A stretch of 11,663 nucleotides of DNA, taken from positions 1 through 11,663 of the forward strand of contig CAMHDG010000019.1 of the NCBI GenBank assembly GCA_946183815.1, written 5' to 3'. Position 1 is the stretch's first letter. Every line of letters starts with the position of its first letter. The notes below the pieces were generated by a model. The model saw only the letters and a list, made by a program, of their open reading frames with translations, ran no database searches and was not told the DNA's origin. Positions 8,420-11,663 of the stretch are shown here, piece by piece. Source of the DNA: an uncultured bacterium (GTDB lineage: Bacteria > Cyanobacteriota > Vampirovibrionia > Gastranaerophilales > Gastranaerophilaceae). The translations under genes were made by a program, and so were the position numbers.

Positions 8420-8902
8420 TTATTTTAATGTAAATTTTCCATTATCTTCATTTTGAAGATTAGCCAAAACCTCATAAACATAAGCGGTAACTCCGCCTCC
8501 AAAACAGTTCATAAGCCCGCATAGTAAAGCCCCTAATGTTAGTAAAAAGATTAAAGTAAACAAATAAAGAGGACTTGTGAACCCGTATTGAACAAGTTGG
8601 GCAATGAGCGGGTTAAATTTGTTGTTGATTAAAGATATAATCAAGATTATCGGAAGATAAGAACAATAAAAACCTGCTAATGTTGCAGTACCTGTAACAG
8701 CACCAAAAATAGCACCTTCTTTTATTGTTAAGTTTCCGATAATATTATTTTTCTTCAGATATACTATAAGACCTGCTGAAAAAAGTAAAAAATACAGTAC
8801 AAATACAAGACTGCCAATAACGGGAATTAGTGCAATCAGTCCTACTGCAACCCCGATTATAATACTTAAAAAACTAGCCTGTCTTAATAAAGTGATATTC
8901 AT
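8420..8902 (-). CDS. Small four-helix membrane protein, function unknown
   Basis: I cannot assign this 160-aa protein to a family. It is strongly hydrophobic, with about four membrane segments (roughly residues 9-28, 31-50, 62-91 and 112-146). Small-residue patterns such as AIFGAVTGTATLAG in the third and GLMNCFGGGVTA in the fourth suggest tight helix packing. A short basic connector (YLKKNN, about 48-53) follows the second helix. The C-terminal tail after about residue 147 is polar (NLQNEDNGKFTLK). No cleavable signal peptide is clear; the first helix may act as an anchor. The ribosome site GAGGG sits 7 nt before the ATG. It is the first gene of a probable two-gene unit with mtnA (20 nt apart). 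Transport of a thio-sugar or nucleoside would be a guess from position only. Confidence 0.75.
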   Translation of the reverse strand: MNITLLRQASFLSIIIGVAVGLIALIPVIGSLVFVLYFLLFSAGLIVYLKKNNIIGNLTIKEGAIFGAVTGTATLAGFYCSYLPIILIISLINNKFNPLIAQLVQYGFTSPLYLFTLIFLLTLGALLCGLMNCFGGGVTAYVYEVLANLQNEDNGKFTLK

Positions 8903-8932
8903 AAACTAACCCTCATTTGTTTAACTCTTTAA

Positions 8933-8961
8933 ATCATATCATAATAAGTGATTATATACAA
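8933..8961 (-). promoter_or_regulatory. Candidate promoter for the membrane protein-mtnA unit
   Basis: On the minus strand, TTGTAT (8961 to 8956) and TATGAT (8938 to 8933) are separated by 17 bases. The -10 box matches five of six consensus bases, the -35 box only three. Transcription would start near 8926, about 24 nt before the ATG. A second TATAAT lies at 8956-8951 without a good -35 partner. Confidence 0.4.
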
Positions 8962-8984
8962 TTCACCAAATAATAATTGTAATT

Positions 8985-9995
8985 TTATTCAGTTAATTTT
9001 TTCCAACCGGACTGAATCCCGTCAACGAGTTTTCTTCCTATTGTTCTCAAAGGTTGAGGAATACTTGATTTTTGCTCGGTGGTCATTCCTTTTGCGATTT
9101 TATCACTCCAAGTTTGTTCTTTAGTTCTTTGGTTTTGGGTTCGTTTATTTTGAGCCCCGACATATACTTTTATAGGAGTTAGAGAACGATATTTTTTTAA
9201 TCGGTAACCGTCTTGAAGTTCGCAGGCAACCCCTACACCCATATCAACAAGAGGCAATTTTGTACCGCCATAATCTTCATCATAGTCGTAAACATCTTCA
9301 ATATATCCGGTTACATAATTTCCGTCATATTTAAGCCCAATAAGACAGCAATTTCCAAGCCCTAATCCTAAGTCCATATCATCTGCATTTTTCCATTTTG
9401 TTGTATCAAAAGTGTTAAGCGTAATAGGTTTGGTAAAAACTGCCCCTTTATCAACCCATTTTTTTATTGCATCAATAACAAATCGGGAATTAGATGCCCC
9501 TTTTGCGACTTTTGAATTTTCATCAAAAACAACTGCTTTTAATCTCGCATTTTGCGGGATATTATGTTTTGTGCCGAATGGCATGCCTAATTCTTCCAGT
9601 TTTGATACCCCGTCTTCAGGCGGAATTACGGTGTATTCGCCGTCACTGTGATACCCAAATGTGAGAGCCTCGTCATCTAATGATATTCTTAACATTTGCC
9701 CGCCAATAACATATCCCTTGTTAATAGCAACTTTTGCCCCCTGTAAAAACGCTTCTTGTTTTGCCGCAAGTGACAAATCGTTTTTACCCTCCAGCATTTT
9801 TCCTAATTCTTCTTCCGCTCTTGATACTCTAATCTTTTTGCCATCACGTATATGATACAAACCCATTTCTTCAGCAAAAGGATTCCACTGGTCAGAGTGG
9901 ATTTTGCCGTCTGTCGTACCATCCTGAACGTCAAGTTCACGAAGGTGTTTTGCCAGTCCTATTTGAAGATATCTTGATAGCCCTGATGTAGTCAT
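8985..9995 (-). CDS. Hypothetical protein, 336 aa, divergent from the XRE regulator
   Basis: I do not recognise this protein. It is soluble-looking, with no signal peptide or membrane segment. The N-terminal third is charged and helical (segments such as SRAEEELGKMLEGK and LSLAAKQEAFLQGAKVAI). The middle looks beta-rich (QMLRISLDDEALTFGYHSDG and RLKAVVFDENSKVA). A GLGLGNCCLIGL segment with two adjacent cysteines is followed by a strongly acidic patch EDVYDYDEDYGG. The C-terminal 50 residues are basic and rich in K, R, Q and T. The frame is open to 10046, but I place the start at ATG 9995 because an AGGAGA ribosome site sits 3-5 nt upstream. The extra 17 codons (MAIIDIIYTFYIQHRR...) overlap promoter-like AT-rich DNA and have no ribosome site. 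It is transcribed away from the XRE regulator across a short intergenic gap, so regulation by that protein is possible but not shown. Confidence 0.72.
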   Translation of the reverse strand: MTTSGLSRYLQIGLAKHLRELDVQDGTTDGKIHSDQWNPFAEEMGLYHIRDGKKIRVSRAEEELGKMLEGKNDLSLAAKQEAFLQGAKVAINKGYVIGGQMLRISLDDEALTFGYHSDGEYTVIPPEDGVSKLEELGMPFGTKHNIPQNARLKAVVFDENSKVAKGASNSRFVIDAIKKWVDKGAVFTKPITLNTFDTTKWKNADDMDLGLGLGNCCLIGLKYDGNYVTGYIEDVYDYDEDYGGTKLPLVDMGVGVACELQDGYRLKKYRSLTPIKVYVGAQNKRTQNQRTKEQTWSDKIAKGMTTEQKSSIPQPLRTIGRKLVDGIQSGWKKLTE

Positions 9996-10008
9996 AGTTC
10001 TCCTATGT

Positions 10009-10036
10009 TGTATATAAAAAGTATATATTATGTCGA
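10009..10036 (-). promoter_or_regulatory. Weak candidate promoter for the 336-aa gene
   Basis: On the minus strand TCGACA (10036 to 10031, five of six -35 bases) is 16 bases from TATACA (10014 to 10009, four of six). The start point would fall very close to the AGGAGA ribosome site, leaving almost no leader. A TATACT at 10025-10020 is an alternative -10 box without a -35 partner. The assignment is tentative. Confidence 0.25.
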
Positions 10037-10203
10037 TAATTGCCATGTTTTTAAGGTTGTTTTAATTTTTGTAAAGTCTTTTATTTGATAATTCCCTTTT
10101 TAATCAAAATTAATATTGCCGTATTAATTACCTTACTTACGATTAAAAAAATATTGTTTAAACCTAATAATAGTTTTGAATGATGCGAAGAAAGGATATT
10201 TAT

Positions 10204-10779
10204 ATGAAAGAAAAGATAATAACTAAAGAAAAGAAAATTCCCAGTTCCAAGAAATTGGCAGACTTTTTAGAGAAGAACAATTTACATAAAAAAGATTTTG
10301 CACAAATGATAGGGGTAACATTATCCTATGTATATAACCTTATTGATAATACTATTCCTTTTTCAACAAGAAGTACAACATTAGAGCGAATAGCAACTGT
10401 TATGGAGGTTGAGCCTGAAGTATTTGAGGAATATCGTGTTCCGCAAGAGCCAATTCTTATTGACGAAACTGTTGAAAAAATAAAATCAAAATTAAAATCG
10501 CAAAAAATGAGTGTTGTAAATTTTTTAAAACTTTTCCCAAGAAGTAAGCGACTTGATATAGTCGATATATTGAGAGGTGCGTTACCTGTTCCTATTGACT
10601 ATAATGAGTTAAAATTTATGGGGAATATAACAGGTCTGTCTAAAGAAGAGATTTTTGATATTTGGCAAGACAGGTTCAGACAGGTAATGGAAACGGGCGG
10701 AATGAATATTTATTCTAATTCTGAATTAATAAATAAAATGCTTGACTGTGCAAAAAAATTTATAACTACACAACAATAG
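10204..10779 (+). CDS. XRE-family DNA-binding regulator with two HTH-like units
   Basis: The 191-aa product is probably a transcription regulator. Residues about 17-78 form a Cro/CI-type helix-turn-helix (KKDFAQMIGVTLSYVYNLI, then a long third-to-fifth helix region ending VEPEVFEEYR). Residues about 93-155 look like a second, diverged copy at a constant offset of 75-76 residues: KLKSQKMSVVNFLKLF aligns with FLEKNNLHKKDFAQMI, and ALPVPIDYNELKFMG...LSKEEIFDIW aligns with TIPFSTRSTTLERIA...VEPEVFEEY. The last 35 residues are helical. The start ATG 10204 is set by an AAAGGA ribosome site (10191-10196) 7 nt upstream; in-frame ATGs at 10180 and 10183 lack one. It is divergent from the 336-aa gene and ends 4 nt before a strong terminator, so it is a single-gene unit. 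An 8-bp palindrome GTTTAAAC (10156-10163) lies upstream. I see no ligand domain. Confidence 0.82.
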   Translation: MKEKIITKEKKIPSSKKLADFLEKNNLHKKDFAQMIGVTLSYVYNLIDNTIPFSTRSTTLERIATVMEVEPEVFEEYRVPQEPILIDETVEKIKSKLKSQKMSVVNFLKLFPRSKRLDIVDILRGALPVPIDYNELKFMGNITGLSKEEIFDIWQDRFRQVMETGGMNIYSNSELINKMLDCAKKFITTQQ

Positions 10780-10783
10780 TGAG

Positions 10784-10813
10784 AAGGGGGTTTTACAAAC
10801 CCCCTTAAATTTT
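10784..10813 (+). terminator. Intrinsic terminator after the XRE regulator
   Basis: A perfect 10-bp stem AAGGGGGTTT/AAACCCCCTT (10784-10793 with 10797-10806) has a TAC loop and is followed by AAATTTT. It begins 4 nt after the regulator's stop codon. The U-run is short and offset by three A's, so some read-through is plausible. Its loop and downstream side contain the promoter of the next gene. Confidence 0.8.
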
Positions 10814-10820
10814 GTATAAT
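10792..10820 (+). promoter_or_regulatory. Promoter of the flavin reductase-like gene, overlapping the terminator
   Basis: TTTACA (10792-10797, five of six -35 bases) and a perfect TATAAT (10815-10820) are separated by exactly 17 bases. The -35 box covers the loop and stem edge of the preceding terminator hairpin. The start point would be near 10827, giving a leader of about 17 nt with AGGAGG before the ATG at 10844. Confidence 0.72.
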
Positions 10821-10843
10821 TGAATAATCATCAGGAGGTATTT

Positions 10844-11338
10844 ATGGACAAAAATGTTTTGAGAAATTTATCTTATGGGGTTTATGCCGTATCAACTCTT
10901 GACGGTGACAGAGCCGTTGGGTGCATAGCAAATTCAATAATTCAGGTTACTTATGATACTGTTGCAGTGAGTATGAACCACGAAAATTTTACCCATGAGT
11001 GTATGGAAAAAACAGGTAAATTCTCAATTTCTATTTTTGGTGAAGATATTGAAATGAATACCATTGCCTTTCTCGGTTTTCAGTCAGGGAAAGACAGGAA
11101 CAAGTTTGATAAAATAGAAACAATAACAGTTGACGGGCTTCCGGTAGTGAAAAATTCTGTCGGATATCTGATTTGTGATTTAGTTGATAAACTTGATACA
11201 GAAACTCATACAATCTTCCTTGGGAAAATAACGGGTGGAGAGATGTTGAGTGATTCAAAAACCCCAATGACTTATGATTACTATCATAAAGTGAAAAAAG
11301 GTAACAGCCCCAAAAAAGCACCTACTTACCTTGGTTAG
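10844..11338 (+). CDS. Flavin reductase-like FMN-binding split-barrel protein
   Basis: The 164-aa product resembles the flavin reductase domain of anaerobe high-molecular-weight rubredoxin-type proteins (Hrb), which bind FMN and pass electrons from NAD(P)H. Diagnostic pieces are the opening LRNLSYGVYAVSTLDGDRAVGCIANSI, where the G-x-x-N/S-S element belongs to the FMN site. They also include the split-barrel core (VTYDTVAVSMNHENFTHECM, KTGKFSISIFGED), the GFQSGKDRNKF segment, GYLICDLVDKLDTETHTIFLGKI, and the ending MTYDYYHKVKKGNSPKKAPTYLG. In Hrb-type proteins that ending leads into a rubredoxin domain. Here the protein stops after it, and no CPxCG-type motif is present. It is probably cytoplasmic. 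ATG 10844 is preceded by a perfect AGGAGG (10833-10838) at 5 nt spacing; the in-frame TTG at 10820 has no ribosome site. It is a single-gene unit with its own promoter. The redox partner cannot be told from the window. Confidence 0.85.
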   Translation: MDKNVLRNLSYGVYAVSTLDGDRAVGCIANSIIQVTYDTVAVSMNHENFTHECMEKTGKFSISIFGEDIEMNTIAFLGFQSGKDRNKFDKIETITVDGLPVVKNSVGYLICDLVDKLDTETHTIFLGKITGGEMLSDSKTPMTYDYYHKVKKGNSPKKAPTYLG

Positions 11339-11346
11339 TAATAAAA

Positions 11347-11372
11347 TTAAAAAAACAGAGAAATTTTTTTAA
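11347..11372 (+). terminator. Weak possible terminator after the flavin reductase-like gene
   Basis: A 9-bp inverted repeat TTAAAAAAA/TTTTTTTAA (11347-11355 with 11364-11372) with an 8-base loop begins 8 nt after the stop codon. The stem is entirely A-T, with the T-run forming its own 3' arm, so it would be a weak or bidirectional terminator at best. Confidence 0.35.
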
Positions 11373-11479
11373 GAATTTGCGGGATAGAAAATCTGAATAT
11401 TACTAAATTACGGCGAATTAGATTGTAATTTGTACACTTTAAAAATGGCTGTATTGCTGTATATAATTGACTTTTAGGC

Positions 11480-11508
11480 TTGCAAGGGTGTTTTTGATGT
11501 TATATAAT
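11480..11508 (+). promoter_or_regulatory. Promoter of the gene starting at 11537
   Basis: TTGCAA (11480-11485, four of six -35 bases) and a perfect TATAAT (11503-11508) are separated by 17 bases. The start point would be near 11515, giving a leader of about 22 nt with GAGGTG upstream of the ATG. A second TATAAT at 11462-11467 lacks a good -35 box. The 198-nt gap before the gene (11339-11536) holds only this promoter, the weak terminator and a 7-bp inverted repeat AAATTAC/GTAATTT (11405-11411 with 11425-11431). Confidence 0.6.
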
Positions 11509-11536
11509 AAGAGTGGTCAAGAACGAGGTGTATGTT

Positions 11537-11663
11537 ATGAAAGTAGTGCTTCCCGTCACAGGGTCAGTCTATACTTCAAGGGACATTTTGCCGGCTAGTT
11601 GTACATCGAAACCGCAAATATCCTGCACATCGGTGCCAAAAGTAAAAGTGAATGAAGGTTTAT
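11537..11663 (+). CDS. Start of an unidentified gene, cut by the window end
   Basis: An open frame begins at ATG 11537 behind GAGGTG (11524-11529, 7 nt spacing) and a credible promoter, and it stays open for 42 codons to the window edge. The residues read MKVVLPVTGSVYTSRDILP, then a short imperfect repeat SCTSKP/SCTSVP (two cysteines, about 21-33), then KVKVNEGL. There is no hydrophobic signal peptide in this part. The fragment is too short for a family assignment; the expression signals are the main reason to call it a gene. Confidence 0.6.
   Translation, partial: MKVVLPVTGSVYTSRDILPASCTSKPQISCTSVPKVKVNEGL

Noticed and set aside
8958..8980. ACAATT/AATTGT inverted repeat after the 336-aa gene as a terminator
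   Set aside because: The stem is 6 bp and AT-only with a long loop, and no U-run follows on the minus strand.
9996..10046. 17-residue N-terminal extension of the 336-aa protein
   Set aside because: There is no ribosome site upstream, the DNA is promoter-like and AT-rich, and AGGAGA is well placed for the internal ATG.

Overview
The window is an AT-rich, gene-dense bacterial chromosome segment using the standard bacterial code (TGG encodes the tryptophans). It holds a complete smc-scpA-scpB condensin operon, a methionine-salvage enzyme, a flavin reductase-like protein of the kind common in anaerobes, and several lineage-specific proteins I cannot name. The gene mix, low GC and style of the hypothetical proteins would fit an uncultured gut bacterium of the Gastranaerophilales/Vampirovibrionia type. 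That assignment is a tentative impression, and an anaerobic Firmicute-like host is not excluded. I see no transposase, integrase, phage structural gene, CRISPR array, tRNA or rRNA.

Layout. Positions 1-360 are non-coding: a cluster of nested inverted repeats (about 34-190), then a good sigma70-type promoter (303-331) reading into smc. Positions 361-5348 (+) are smc, scpA and scpB, spaced 21 nt and then overlapping by 1 nt, so almost certainly one transcript for the SMC-ScpAB chromosome-segregation complex. scpB ends tail-to-tail, overlapping by 14 nt, with a 638-aa minus-strand protein (5335-7251) that carries a phosphoribosyltransferase-type PRPP-loop motif. Upstream of that gene a 15-bp terminator hairpin closes a minus-strand pair: a four-helix membrane protein (8420-8902) followed by mtnA (7332-8399). 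Next comes another minus-strand gene of unknown function (8985-9995). It is divergent from a regulator with two XRE-like helix-turn-helix units (10204-10779). The regulator is followed by a terminator that overlaps the promoter of a flavin reductase-like gene (10844-11338). A further gene starts at 11537 behind its own promoter and runs off the window.

The genes fall into small independent transcription units. The well-understood ones are housekeeping: chromosome organisation, methionine salvage and flavin redox. The most distinctive points are two places where an intrinsic terminator hairpin and the next gene's promoter share the same bases, the PRTase-like orphan protein, the duplicated HTH regulator with its divergent unknown neighbour, and the structured repeat before smc. 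I do not see a clear undescribed multi-gene system.

Several genes have longer in-frame extensions. Shine-Dalgarno (SD) placement was used to choose shorter starts for smc, the 336-aa gene, the XRE regulator and the flavin reductase, and to support a TTG start for the 638-aa protein.
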